Source: Brevibacillus fulvus
GTDB lineage: Bacteria; Bacillota; Bacilli; Brevibacillales; Brevibacillaceae
Assembly: GCF_016908525.1 (NCBI RefSeq)
Contig: NZ_JAFBEB010000002.1
Span: 310,001-374,000 of the forward strand
Direction: 5' to 3'
Length of the DNA stretch: 64,000 nucleotides
Below are positions 18,030 to 24,874 of the stretch, in pieces (the stretch's first letter is position 1; the number at the start of each line of letters is the position of its first letter). Under the pieces are notes generated by a model. That model had not been told where the DNA came from, searched no databases, and was given only the letters and a program-made list of their open reading frames with translations. Made by a program: the position numbers and the translations under genes.

Positions 18030-19265
18030 ATGGCAGGAAAACGGGTTATTTTTCTGGTCGACATGCAAAGTTTTTACGCCAGTGTGGAAAAAGCAGCCAA
18101 TCCTTCCATTCGCGATCAACCAGTAGTAGTAGCGGGTGACCCGCAGCGGCGCAGCGGAGTTGTGCTGGCAGCCTGTCCAATCGCCAAATCGTTCGGGGTT
18201 ACCACGGCGGAGGCATTGTGGCAAGCTGAGCAAAAGTGCCGGCATCTGGTCGTAGTGCGTCCGCGGATGGAGCGATACATCCAGGTATCGCTGCAGATTA
18301 CCCGGATTTTCGAGGCGTTCACCGATCTGGTTGAGCCTTATTCCATTGATGAACAATTTTTGGATGTCACCGGCAGTTTGCGGCTGTTTGGCGATCCCTG
18401 CCAATTGGCGCAAACGATCCGGGAGCGGGTTTTACAAGAAACCGGGGTCGTCTGCCGCGTGGGGATCGGGGAGAATAAAGCGCTGGCCAAGATGGCTTGT
18501 GACAACTTTGCCAAAAAAAGAGCGGACGGAATCTTTTGGCTGAAAAAGGAAGAGTTGGCCGACACGCTTTGGAAATTGCCGATTGAAAAATTGTTCGGCG
18601 TCGGCTCGCGGATGAAACGGCATTTCCACCGCATCGGGGTATACCAAATCGGCCAGTTGGCTGCGCTTTCCCCCGCTTTGCTCAAACGCCGCTGGGGAGT
18701 AAACGGCGAAGTGCTGTGGAGTACTGCGCACGGGTTGGACGATTCGCCCGTTTCGCCAAGGACGCATGACCAGCAAAAAGGGATTGGCCACCACATGACA
18801 CTGCCGCGCGATTATCATACGGAAGCGGAAATCAAGGTCGTCCTGTTGGAGCTTTGCGAAGAGGTTTGCCGCCGCGCGCGCAGCAAACAGCTGATGGGGG
18901 ATGTCGTCTCCGTTGGCTGCCGGGGGGCGGACATGACGGCCGCAACGGGCTTCTGGCGGCAAGTGACGCTGCCTGATCCGACCAATGACGCCATGACGCT
19001 TTATCAGGCAGTTTGCCGCCTGTTTGACACCTATTGGCAGCATACGCCTGTGCGCAGCGTCGGGGTCAATCTGGGACGGCTGGTAAGCGATCAGGTGTAC
19101 CAGCTCAATCTATTCGAAGACAACGGAAAAAAACGGTCGCTCGCCCGTGCGATGGATCATATTCGCGCCCGTTTTGGAAACGATGCGATTTTGCGGGCGG
19201 TTTCCTTGCTGGCGGCGGGGCAGGCGCAGGAGCGGGCTCGTAAAATCGGGGGGCATTACAAGTGA
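18030..19265 (+). CDS. SOS-inducible Y-family DNA polymerase (UvrX/YqjW type)
   Basis: A 411-residue translesion polymerase of the UmuC/DinB superfamily, the same size as B. subtilis YqjW and UvrX. Catalytic motifs are FLVDMQSFYASVE near the N-terminus (metal Asp) and PYSIDEQFLDVTGS (second acidic pair, though with E-Q in place of D-E found in DinB). A helix-hairpin-helix region (KLFGVGSRM) and a C-terminal little-finger domain follow. The QLNLFEDN segment near residue 366 looks like a beta-clamp-binding motif (QLxLF). ATG 18030 has GGGGGAG upstream. Two LexA boxes precede it, and two coupled small genes follow. Confidence 0.92.
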   Translation: MAGKRVIFLVDMQSFYASVEKAANPSIRDQPVVVAGDPQRRSGVVLAACPIAKSFGVTTAEALWQAEQKCRHLVVVRPRMERYIQVSLQITRIFEAFTDLVEPYSIDEQFLDVTGSLRLFGDPCQLAQTIRERVLQETGVVCRVGIGENKALAKMACDNFAKKRADGIFWLKKEELADTLWKLPIEKLFGVGSRMKRHFHRIGVYQIGQLAALSPALLKRRWGVNGEVLWSTAHGLDDSPVSPRTHDQQKGIGHHMTLPRDYHTEAEIKVVLLELCEEVCRRARSKQLMGDVVSVGCRGADMTAATGFWRQVTLPDPTNDAMTLYQAVCRLFDTYWQHTPVRSVGVNLGRLVSDQVYQLNLFEDNGKKRSLARAMDHIRARFGNDAILRAVSLLAAGQAQERARKIGGHYK

Positions 19266-19636
19266 AGCAGCCGCATCCGGAAGGCAACTGGCGGGAGCTT
19301 TTGCATGAATGCGTATTGTTCGGCCTGCTGTTTAAGGCAGCGATGGCGGATCAGCAGCGGTTTGGCGCGCTCCCATTGAAGCTGTCCTACCAGCTGGTGC
19401 TGGAAGAACTGTCGCGTTGGGCGGAGCGACGCCATCACCAGTTGAAGCGAACCTTGAAACAAATGGGCTGTGAACTGTTGCTTAGCCGCAAGCAGGGCAG
19501 CACTTATGTCGTTCAGGTGCGCGTCAGGGGTTATCAGCGGGAGGCGATTTATTCGATTGAATTGTTGCGGGCCGAGTGTCAGCAACAGCTCAACTTATGG
19601 GCCAAACAGCGAGAGGAGGTTCACTATGAACCATAA
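19262..19636 (+). CDS. Unknown 124-residue protein in SOS polymerase cassette
   Basis: The GTG start overlaps the polymerase stop (GTGA), and the 3' end overlaps the YolD-like gene by 11 bases, so three genes are tightly coupled. The protein is mostly helical and basic in the middle (RWAERRHHQLKRTLKQMG), followed by a short beta-rich stretch (GSTYVVQVRVRGY) and a helical tail rich in Gln. There are no Cys clusters, nucleotide-binding motifs or membrane helices. I do not recognise the family. In B. subtilis yqjW is followed by the small genes yqzH and yqjX, so a helper of the error-prone polymerase is a fair inference, no more. Confidence 0.8.
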   Translation: MKQPHPEGNWRELLHECVLFGLLFKAAMADQQRFGALPLKLSYQLVLEELSRWAERRHHQLKRTLKQMGCELLLSRKQGSTYVVQVRVRGYQREAIYSIELLRAECQQQLNLWAKQREEVHYEP

Positions 19637-19967
19637 GCCGACTTCCAAAAAAGAAAATCTGTTTGCAGCCAGCCGATTCGTTTTGCCGGAGCATCGGGAG
19701 CTTTACTTGCGGATCAAGGAAGAGGAAGCGAGATATCGCCCGCCGGACTTGGATGAAGAGCAACAGGCGGAACTGAGCGAGCAAGTCACCGCCGCTTTTC
19801 AGCAACAAGTCCGGGTCAGGCTGACCTATTACGATGGACGGACAGCCAGACAATGCAGGGGACACGTCGTCCATCTCGACCAAGCCGCCCGGCGAATCAA
19901 GCTGCGAAGCGATGAGCAGGTCATCTGGATTCCTTTTGTTGCTGTGCTTGAGCTGCGCTTTGAATAA
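19626..19967 (+). CDS. YolD-like protein
   Basis: A 113-residue YolD-family protein. The N-terminal half is charged and helical (LPEHRELYLRIKEEEARY). The C-terminal half is a small beta barrel: VRVRLTYYDGRTARQCRGHV, then IKLRSDEQVIWIPFVAVLEL, a pattern typical of YolD. The Pfam YolD family is suggested to play a UmuD-like part beside Y-family polymerases in Firmicutes (uvrX-yolA/yolD, yqjW-yqjX). AGAGGAGG precedes the ATG. It is the last gene of the cassette. Confidence 0.8.
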   Translation: MNHKPTSKKENLFAASRFVLPEHRELYLRIKEEEARYRPPDLDEEQQAELSEQVTAAFQQQVRVRLTYYDGRTARQCRGHVVHLDQAARRIKLRSDEQVIWIPFVAVLELRFE

Positions 19968-20019
19968 AAAAAGCGCGGTCGCGGCAATGCCGATGGGCAA
20001 AGCAGAGGCTGAAGGGGAA

Positions 20020-20056
20020 AAACAGAAAAATGAACGGTTTTTTCCTGTTTTTTAAG
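20020..20056 (+). terminator. Possible AT-rich terminator of the SOS cassette
   Basis: AAACAGAAAAA and TTTTTTCCTGTTTTTT can pair as an A/T-rich hairpin ending in a T-run. It is weaker than the other terminators in the window. Confidence 0.45.
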
Positions 20057-20150
20057 AAAATTGCCTTTTGCCATTCATGGCCAGGCAAGGTATGATGGGT
20101 ATTGTCTCGATCAAGCGAGAAGTAAAGTGACGAACAAAAGGGGATTGTTC

Positions 20151-20438
20151 ATGCAAGCACAGGAGATTAGCGTTTTATTGACAAAATACGCGGAGCAGAT
20201 GACCGCAAAACGGTGGGCCGATTTTATACGGCAATTGGAACAAAAGGGACTGTATATGGTCATTGAAACGGACACCAACGGCCGGATGATGAGCCCGTTA
20301 GGCGGATTGATGCCCATTCCATGCAAAAATGAAACGTTTCATATTTGTACGGTTGAGGAATTGGAGCAAAGGGGTCTCGCAGTGGGACACCATATCCTGG
20401 TGAAAGCAAGAAACAAAACCGAAGCAGCAAACGGCTAA
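20151..20438 (+). CDS. Hypothetical 95-residue protein
   Basis: ATG at 20151 follows AAAAGGGGA. The protein has an N-terminal helical part (EISVLLTKYAEQMTAKRW), a strand pair around KGLYMVIETDTNGRMMSPLGG, and MPIPCKNETFHICTVEELE with two Cys. No signal or membrane segment. The chain is of normal composition for a soluble globular domain. I do not recognise it. It is a single-gene unit closed by the terminator at 20478. Confidence 0.65.
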   Translation: MQAQEISVLLTKYAEQMTAKRWADFIRQLEQKGLYMVIETDTNGRMMSPLGGLMPIPCKNETFHICTVEELEQRGLAVGHHILVKARNKTEAANG

Positions 20439-20477
20439 GCCGCATAAAGATTACCGAAAAGCCGACATAGAGCAGAG

Positions 20478-20508
20478 GAGCGCCGCGTTGTACGCGGGCT
20501 CTTTTTTT
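20478..20508 (+). terminator. Terminator before the cotJ operon
   Basis: GAGCGCCGCG pairs with CGCGGGCTC, followed by T7. Confidence 0.88.
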
Positions 20509-20609
20509 GTTGACGGCAACAGCAGGGGAAATTGGGCTTGGCGACAGGGACGGACGAATGCCTAACTGCATACGGTAGAAAGTAGGCAGATGTGAAGGGG
20601 AGGAAAATC

Positions 20610-20861
20610 ATGGAGAACGATGATACTCTTCGGAGATTACAAGAAGTACAGTTCGCTCTCGTCGAGTTGCAGTATTACTTGGACATGAATCCGGAAGACC
20701 AGCGGGCCGTCCACCAGTATAATTTTCTTTCCGATGAATTGCAGCATTTAAAGCATGAGTATGAAATGCAGCACGGCCCTCTGCTGCAATATGGCCATTC
20801 CAAATCGCCCAGCTGCTGGGTGTGGGGCAACACTCCTTGGCCATGGGAAATTGACTATTGA
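20610..20861 (+). CDS. cotJB: Spore coat protein CotJB
   Basis: An 83-residue protein matching CotJB: LQEVQFALVELQYYLDMNPED near the start, HQYNFLSDELQHLKHEYE in the middle, and the Trp-rich end WGNTPWPWEIDY. In B. subtilis cotJA-cotJB-cotJC is a sigma-E operon whose products enter the inner coat. GAGG at 20600 gives a suitable ribosome site; the ATG at 20610 is chosen for that reason. A CATACGGT at 20569-20576 resembles a sigma-E -10 box, but no clear -35 is seen. The stop is 11 bases before the cotJC start. Confidence 0.93.
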   Translation: MENDDTLRRLQEVQFALVELQYYLDMNPEDQRAVHQYNFLSDELQHLKHEYEMQHGPLLQYGHSKSPSCWVWGNTPWPWEIDY

Positions 20862-20872
20862 GGTGAAGTAGT

Positions 20873-21001
20873 GTGTGGATCTATGAAAAAAAGCTGGAAA
20901 TTCCGGTACGGGTCAGCCGTCCGGACCCGCAGATGGCGAAATTTTTAATCACCCAATACGGCGGACCGGAGATGCCTAAAGGGAAAACACGACAAGGCTA
21001 A
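20873..21001 (+). CDS. cotJC: Spore coat protein CotJC, 5' part, interrupted
   Basis: GTG 20873 begins the N-terminus of CotJC (MWIYEKKLEIPVRV, then AKFLITQYGGP), a manganese-catalase-like coat protein. The match stops in codon 33 at the end of a 15-bp repeat (20956-20970). Beyond it the frame runs into element DNA and ends at TAA 20999-21001, giving a 42-residue stub. The missing remainder lies at 23915-24389 after the second repeat copy. If the DNA between the repeats is removed, codon 33 becomes GAC (Asp) and the sequence continues GELSAALRYLNQRY, as in known CotJC. The restored gene has 190 codons, the normal length. Confidence 0.95.
   Translation: MWIYEKKLEIPVRVSRPDPQMAKFLITQYGGPEMPKGKTRQG
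20956..20970 (+). repeat. Left copy of the 15-bp att core (attL)
   Basis: ATACGGCGGACCGGA, the last base of codon 28 through the second base of codon 33 of cotJC. It is identical to 23900-23914. The bases just outside differ between the two copies, so the shared core is exactly 15 bp. Confidence 0.95.
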
Positions 21002-22470
21002 ACCGAGAATGTAATCTCGATCTGGCTTCCATCATATACCGTTACCTGATGAACGAGCTCGCGTACAATGTTTTTCAACCGGTCTCGATCATCATCCGCG
21101 ACGACTTCCTTCAACACGGCAATGCGCTCGCGAATTTTCTTCTGCACGACTTCGGGAGAGATTTCGGTTTGCAGCGTTTTTTCCAATGCTTGAATCTTTT
21201 GCAGAACTTCGGTTTTTTCCGCGGCAAGGCGCTGCTTTGCATCGAGCAGCTGCTGTTCATCCAATATGCCGATTTCAAAAGCGCGGATTTGACGTTGGAA
21301 ACGTTCGTCGAGGAAGGCCAGCTGTCGTTTGGCTTGCGTTATATCCCCGCGCAACTGTTGTTCCTGAACAACCACGGTCGGAACGGGCACTGTCAGATCA
21401 CACTGGCCAAAGGAGATGATTTCGTTGATGACTTGTTCATCGAGAACCGAGGAGTGTATGTAATGATGAAAGCAGCGTCCTTTTTTCGAATAGCCAGAAC
21501 AAAGGTATTTGACAGGGGGCCTATACTCCCGATTCCTGGCGCGTTTTATCGCGGTGTTCAAGCCGTACATTTTGGAGCCGCAATGGCCGCAAAAGACAAT
21601 GCCGGAAAGGAGAAAATCGCTATGTTTGGAGCGGGGGGCTGCCCGTTGATGTTGTTCCAGCACGGCCTGCAACCGCTCATAGGTGGCGGAGTCCAGAATC
21701 GGTTCATGGGTGTTTTCCACGAATAGCCACTCGCTGGAAGGGCGCTCGACCGTTTTTCCCTTTTTTCGCGTGTGTTGGTTCCATACAAGATTGCCGCGCA
21801 ACATTTCGTTGTCCCAGAGAAAAATCCGGACGGCTTTTGAAGTCCATTCTCGACCGCGCTTCGTCAGCACATGATGCTCATTTAACATTTTAGCGATATT
21901 CCAGGTACCGTGCCCGTTCAAGGCCATCTCGGCCATTTTCCGTACCCATTTTGCCTCTTGTTCATTGACGACGTATTGACCGGCAACAACATCATAGCCG
22001 AAGCAAGGGGTAGTGACGGCTTTTCCCTGTTTGGCGGCATGGTACATGTTCTCCCGGACCCGCTCCGCAATGCGTTCGCGCTCAAACTCGGCGAAAACTC
22101 CGAGCAGCTGCAGCACCATTCGCCCGACAGCGGTGCCGGTATCGAATGTTTCAGAAGCGGATTTGTACGTGCATTGATAGACATCCAGTTCTTCCACAAA
22201 AGTGAGAAGATCGATCAAACGGCGGGTAAGACGGTCAATTTTCGTGGTCATTACCATTTGAATCCGCCGGTTGCGGATATTTTCCATCAGCCGTTGAAAA
22301 GCGGGCCGGTTGGTGTCCTTGGCAGAATAGCCATCGTCAATGTAGAATTCGTAGTCATGCCAGCCATGCGCAATACAGAAGGCTTTGAGGCGGTCCTTTT
22401 GCTCAGGGATAGAGAACCCTTCCCTGGCTTGCTCCTCGGTGCTCACACGAATATAAAGCGCTACTTTCAT
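20998..22470 (-). CDS. Large serine recombinase of the cotJC element
   Basis: A 490-residue site-specific recombinase. The N-terminal resolvase domain (1-140) has YIRVS with nucleophile Ser10, then KIDRLTRR (77-84) with the catalytic Arg residues. A recombinase domain (about 155-260) is followed by a zinc ribbon with Cys294, Cys297, Cys324 and Cys333, and a coiled coil near 365-455, the layout of phage integrases and of SpoIVCA/SprA. All catalytic residues seen in active members are kept, so the enzyme looks functional. A run of G with GGAGTGG precedes the ATG. It is transcribed against cotJC; its stop codon overlaps the premature cotJC stop. Confidence 0.96.
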   Translation of the reverse strand: MKVALYIRVSTEEQAREGFSIPEQKDRLKAFCIAHGWHDYEFYIDDGYSAKDTNRPAFQRLMENIRNRRIQMVMTTKIDRLTRRLIDLLTFVEELDVYQCTYKSASETFDTGTAVGRMVLQLLGVFAEFERERIAERVRENMYHAAKQGKAVTTPCFGYDVVAGQYVVNEQEAKWVRKMAEMALNGHGTWNIAKMLNEHHVLTKRGREWTSKAVRIFLWDNEMLRGNLVWNQHTRKKGKTVERPSSEWLFVENTHEPILDSATYERLQAVLEQHQRAAPRSKHSDFLLSGIVFCGHCGSKMYGLNTAIKRARNREYRPPVKYLCSGYSKKGRCFHHYIHSSVLDEQVINEIISFGQCDLTVPVPTVVVQEQQLRGDITQAKRQLAFLDERFQRQIRAFEIGILDEQQLLDAKQRLAAEKTEVLQKIQALEKTLQTEISPEVVQKKIRERIAVLKEVVADDDRDRLKNIVRELVHQVTVYDGSQIEITFSV

Positions 22471-22565
22471 GCCACTCCCCCCCTGAATAGATTCATATGC
22501 AGCAGTTCTTCCATGTCTTCTGCTGGACGAATCGGTTTTTCAGGGGAGCGTTCCTGAAATCGCAT
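22467..22565 (-). CDS. 32-codon ORF coupled to the recombinase gene
   Basis: ATG at 22565 to TGA at 22469-22467 on the minus strand, with the stop overlapping the recombinase start as ATGA. The peptide is polar with an acidic amphipathic centre (PIRPAEDMEELLHMNLF). The frame is open a further 14 codons upstream, so a non-AUG start could give about 46 residues. No good ribosome site precedes the ATG, which lowers confidence. Tight coupling to the recombinase makes it a candidate accessory or directionality factor, by position only. Confidence 0.45.
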   Translation of the reverse strand: MRFQERSPEKPIRPAEDMEELLHMNLFRGGVA

Positions 22566-22663
22566 CACTTGCGAAACCAAATGGGGGTGGTTGACGAACT
22601 CAATTTAGTCCCGTCCAGGTGTCCACCATGCATACATAAATGAAAAGGAAAGAGGGTGGTCGC

Positions 22664-22837
22664 GTGGCAAAAAGGCAGAAACCAATCACGATATTGCCGC
22701 CTAAAGTCTATCTCAGCTCAACCGGGGAGACCGTGGACATGACCCCGGAATTAAAAAAAATTGCAAGCAAAAGATGCGCGGAAGCACTGGTCAAATGGGC
22801 AACCGGAACCGTCATGAAGGATATGGGCATCGGGTGA
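22664..22837 (+). CDS. 57-residue basic protein inside the cotJC element
   Basis: GTG 22664 follows AGAGGGTGG; an in-frame ATG at 22640 would add eight residues. The protein begins with a basic patch (MAKRQKPITILPPKVYLS) and has a helical C-terminal half (TPELKKIASKRCAEALVKWA). It is the only plus-strand gene in the element and is divergent from the recombinase unit. I do not recognise it. Small basic proteins next to serine integrases are often recombination directionality factors, so that is one testable option. Confidence 0.6.
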   Translation: MAKRQKPITILPPKVYLSSTGETVDMTPELKKIASKRCAEALVKWATGTVMKDMGIG

Positions 22838-22936
22838 ACCGATGCTGAGCGGACAAGCCCGTTCCAAGCTGCAAAGTTGCGCTCGCCTGCCTATGGTGCC
22901 AAAGGCTCACTTCGCCTTATGCTCTTGACACCATAA

Positions 22937-22960
22937 ACTTCGGAAAAGACGTTCCGAAGT
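22937..22960. terminator. Hairpin between the 57-residue ORF and the MBL gene
   Basis: ACTTCGGAA and TTCCGAAGT form a perfect 9-bp stem with a 6-base loop, located between two converging genes. There is no T-run on either side, so termination is uncertain. Confidence 0.4.
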
Positions 22961-22966
22961 CGGGAG

Positions 22967-23812
22967 TCAGTTTACATACTTTCCGTAATCCGGCTTGGCC
23001 ATCTGATCAAAATTTTCCACCAATTTTTCCAGACTGTCTGTTAGCAATTGACCAGACATTGGCAAGCCATGTCCAGTCACCGCCACCGTTGGTTTCAATG
23101 CGGCTAACTTCATGACAGACTGTTTGGCAGCGTTCCAATCGGTGGTCAAATATCTGGGCGGACCACTGATTTCTTGTTCTTGTGTGAAAACGTTATATAA
23201 ATACTCTTGTTTAACAGTGACAAAAGCATCTCCTGCTAGTAATGCCCTGTCGGTTTCCCGAAACAGTGAAACATGGCCGGGGGAATGTCCAGGGGTATGA
23301 ATCCACTTGAATCCTGGCATATAGGGTACAGATCCGTCGGCAGGCAATGGTTTTACATGATTGCCCAAATGAATCGGCTCAGTAGGAAACAAGGGCGACA
23401 TTTTTGCGACCAGGCCCCCCTCAACCGTTGGATCTGGTTCCGGATAGCTTTTCTGCCCGACTAAGTAAGGCATTTCCAACTCATGTGCGTAGACAGGAAC
23501 TTCCCAATGTTTCACTAACTCAATAACAGCTCCAACATGGTCGAAATGTCCATGAGTTAAGATAATCGCCTTGGGACGACTGTTCGTGCCAAAACGGTTT
23601 TCTGAAACGGAGATAATTTCCTCCGCCGAACCGGGCATCCCTGCATCAACCAATACAAAATCTGTTGTTCTTGGATCACCAACCAACTGAATATTTACGA
23701 TTTGTACGGTATAGCTGTACAGGTCTGGTAATGCCTCTACCCCCGTACCGCTCCCAATCGAAGTTGTGGGGATGAACTTATAATCACTGCCGTAAGACAT
23801 CTGCTGGTCCAT
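22967..23812 (-). CDS. Metallo-beta-lactamase-fold hydrolase in the cotJC element
   Basis: A 281-residue MBL-fold hydrolase (glyoxalase II/lactonase-like). The metal site is complete: THGHFDHVG (HxHxDH), TPGHSPGHVSLF, LLAGDAFV and a late VTGHG His. It has no signal peptide, so it acts in the cytoplasm. The ATG 23812 has CAGGAGGA upstream; a TTG at 23833 with AAGGAGGG is equally possible. Only 87 bases separate the ATG from the right repeat, so its promoter may extend over the attR junction into cotJC. It looks like cargo not needed for recombination. Substrate unknown. Confidence 0.88.
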   Translation of the reverse strand: MDQQMSYGSDYKFIPTTSIGSGTGVEALPDLYSYTVQIVNIQLVGDPRTTDFVLVDAGMPGSAEEIISVSENRFGTNSRPKAIILTHGHFDHVGAVIELVKHWEVPVYAHELEMPYLVGQKSYPEPDPTVEGGLVAKMSPLFPTEPIHLGNHVKPLPADGSVPYMPGFKWIHTPGHSPGHVSLFRETDRALLAGDAFVTVKQEYLYNVFTQEQEISGPPRYLTTDWNAAKQSVMKLAALKPTVAVTGHGLPMSGQLLTDSLEKLVENFDQMAKPDYGKYVN

Positions 23813-23899
23813 AAACGATTCCTCCTGCTTCAACTTGAATCCCTCCTTAACGTTCCCTAACAAGGCAAGATAAAACAAAAAATGATTACCTTCGCGACG

Positions 23900-23914
23900 A
23901 TACGGCGGACCGGA
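23900..23914 (+). repeat. Right copy of the 15-bp att core (attR)
   Basis: Second perfect copy of ATACGGCGGACCGGA. Downstream bases continue the CotJC reading frame (CGGAGAGTTGTCAGCC encodes the rest of Asp33, then GELSA). Confidence 0.95.
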
Positions 23915-24389
23915 CGGAGAGTTGTCAGCCGCGCTGCGTTATTTGAATCAACGCTATACAATGCCCAATGAGAAAGCAAAAGCGCTGTTGACCGATATTG
24001 GCACAGAAGAGCTGGGGCATATGGAAATTATCGCTACCCTCGTTTATAAACTGTTGAAAGATCTGACCCCGGAAGAGATGCGGGCCGCAGGCTTGGGCAG
24101 CCATTATGCCGATCATGAAAAGGCGTTGTTTTATACCGATGCTTCGGGGAATCCGTGGACGGCTGCTTACGTTCAGGCAAAAGGCGATCCGATCGCCGAT
24201 TTGGCAGAAGATATTGCCGCCGAAGAAAAGGCGCGGGCCACATACCAAGCTTTGATCAACCTGACTGATGATCCCGATCTGATTCAAGTGCTGCGCTATT
24301 TGCGGGAACGCGAAGTCGTACACTCCCAGCGTTTTCGCGAAGCGCTGTATCTCGTTGAAGAAGAATACGATCCAAACAGGTATTGTTAG
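23915..24389 (+). CDS. cotJC: Spore coat protein CotJC, 3' part, interrupted
   Basis: Encodes residues 33-190 of CotJC with no start codon or ribosome site of its own. It has the four-helix manganese-catalase fold motifs: LLTDIGTEELGHMEIIATL (metal-binding Glu and His), DLAEDIAAEEKARATYQ and REREVVHSQRFREAL (second Glu/His pair), and it ends NRYC. Reading continues exactly from the left half when the element is taken out. A TTG at 23922 could start a shorter product, but nothing supports it. Sequence shows no decay, consistent with selection for the excised, joined form. Confidence 0.95.
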
Positions 24390-24406
24390 GAAGGAGCGAC
24401 AGGAAG

Positions 24407-24622
24407 ATGGGGTACCAATATCCGGGACTTGGGTATGACCAAGGATACATGCCGCCGTACGGGCCGGGAGTGAGCGGATACCAGCGGCATGTCTATCCAC
24501 CGATTCACGTTCCACCGGCGAAGGCTTTCCCGCCAGATCCTTATATCGATCAATTTCCTTTACCGGAAGCGTTGCAGACGGGAACGCTGTTTCGCTGGCT
24601 CTATGATCCATACGGCAAATGA
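24407..24622 (+). CDS. cotJA: CotJA-like spore coat protein
   Basis: A 71-residue protein whose C-terminal half (PYIDQFPLPEALQTGTLFRW, then LYDPYGK) matches the CotJA family pattern of a 'PEEAL..GTL...LY.PY' ending. The N-terminal half is rich in Tyr, Gly and Pro (GYQYPGLGYDQGYMPPYGPG). AAGGAG lies about 10 bases before the ATG. In B. subtilis cotJA is the first gene of the operon. Here it is last, after cotJC, so the order is cotJB-cotJC-cotJA. Confidence 0.8.
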   Translation: MGYQYPGLGYDQGYMPPYGPGVSGYQRHVYPPIHVPPAKAFPPDPYIDQFPLPEALQTGTLFRWLYDPYGK

Positions 24623-24660
24623 GGGTTATCTGAAAAAGGTGGAGGCAGGCGACAACATGT

Positions 24661-24706
24661 GAGGTTTTGGTTCGGCATTGCCCCGGACTTAAAACCTCTT
24701 TGTTTT
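24661..24706 (+). terminator. Terminator of the cotJ operon
   Basis: GAGGTTTT at 24661-24668 pairs with AAAACCTC near 24691-24698, followed by TTTGTTTT. Confidence 0.75.
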
Positions 24707-24811
24707 ACCTTTAAGCGGACGGCCGTTGCTGAAAAAATCGCCCAGTTCCTCCGCCGCCGACCAATCCGCAGGGGACTGGCGCCGTCTCAGGCCTAATATT
24801 TTGCGACAAAC

Positions 24812-24841
24812 AAGAGCCGCCTGAAAACCAGACGGCCTCTT
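24812..24841 (-). terminator. Probable terminator of the C92 peptidase-like gene
   Basis: On the minus strand AAGAGGCCGTCTG pairs with CAGGCGGCTCTT, followed by a weak T-rich tract (GTTTGTC). Confidence 0.6.
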
Positions 24842-24874
24842 GCCGTTCCACAGAAAACGGCGGCGGGGGTAAGC

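Larger units (their letters stand above)
20956..23914. mobile_element. cotJC-intervening element with large serine recombinase
   Basis: A 2,944-bp insertion (counting one repeat copy) splits cotJC in frame-restorable fashion. It carries a complete serine recombinase (20998-22470, minus), a small ORF coupled to it (22467-22565, minus), a 57-codon ORF (22664-22837, plus) and an MBL-fold hydrolase (minus, ending 22967). The ends are a perfect 15-bp direct repeat. No phage structural, replication or conjugation genes are present. Layout is that of sporulation-gene intervening elements (sigK skin and the elements in spsM, spoVFB, gerE), in which a mother-cell-expressed serine recombinase excises the DNA to rebuild the gene. 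Excision itself is inferred, not shown. Confidence 0.92.

Noticed and set aside
23922-24389. 3' half of cotJC as an independent gene starting at TTG 23922
   Set aside because: No ribosome site; the sequence is the exact continuation of the 5' half at the repeat.
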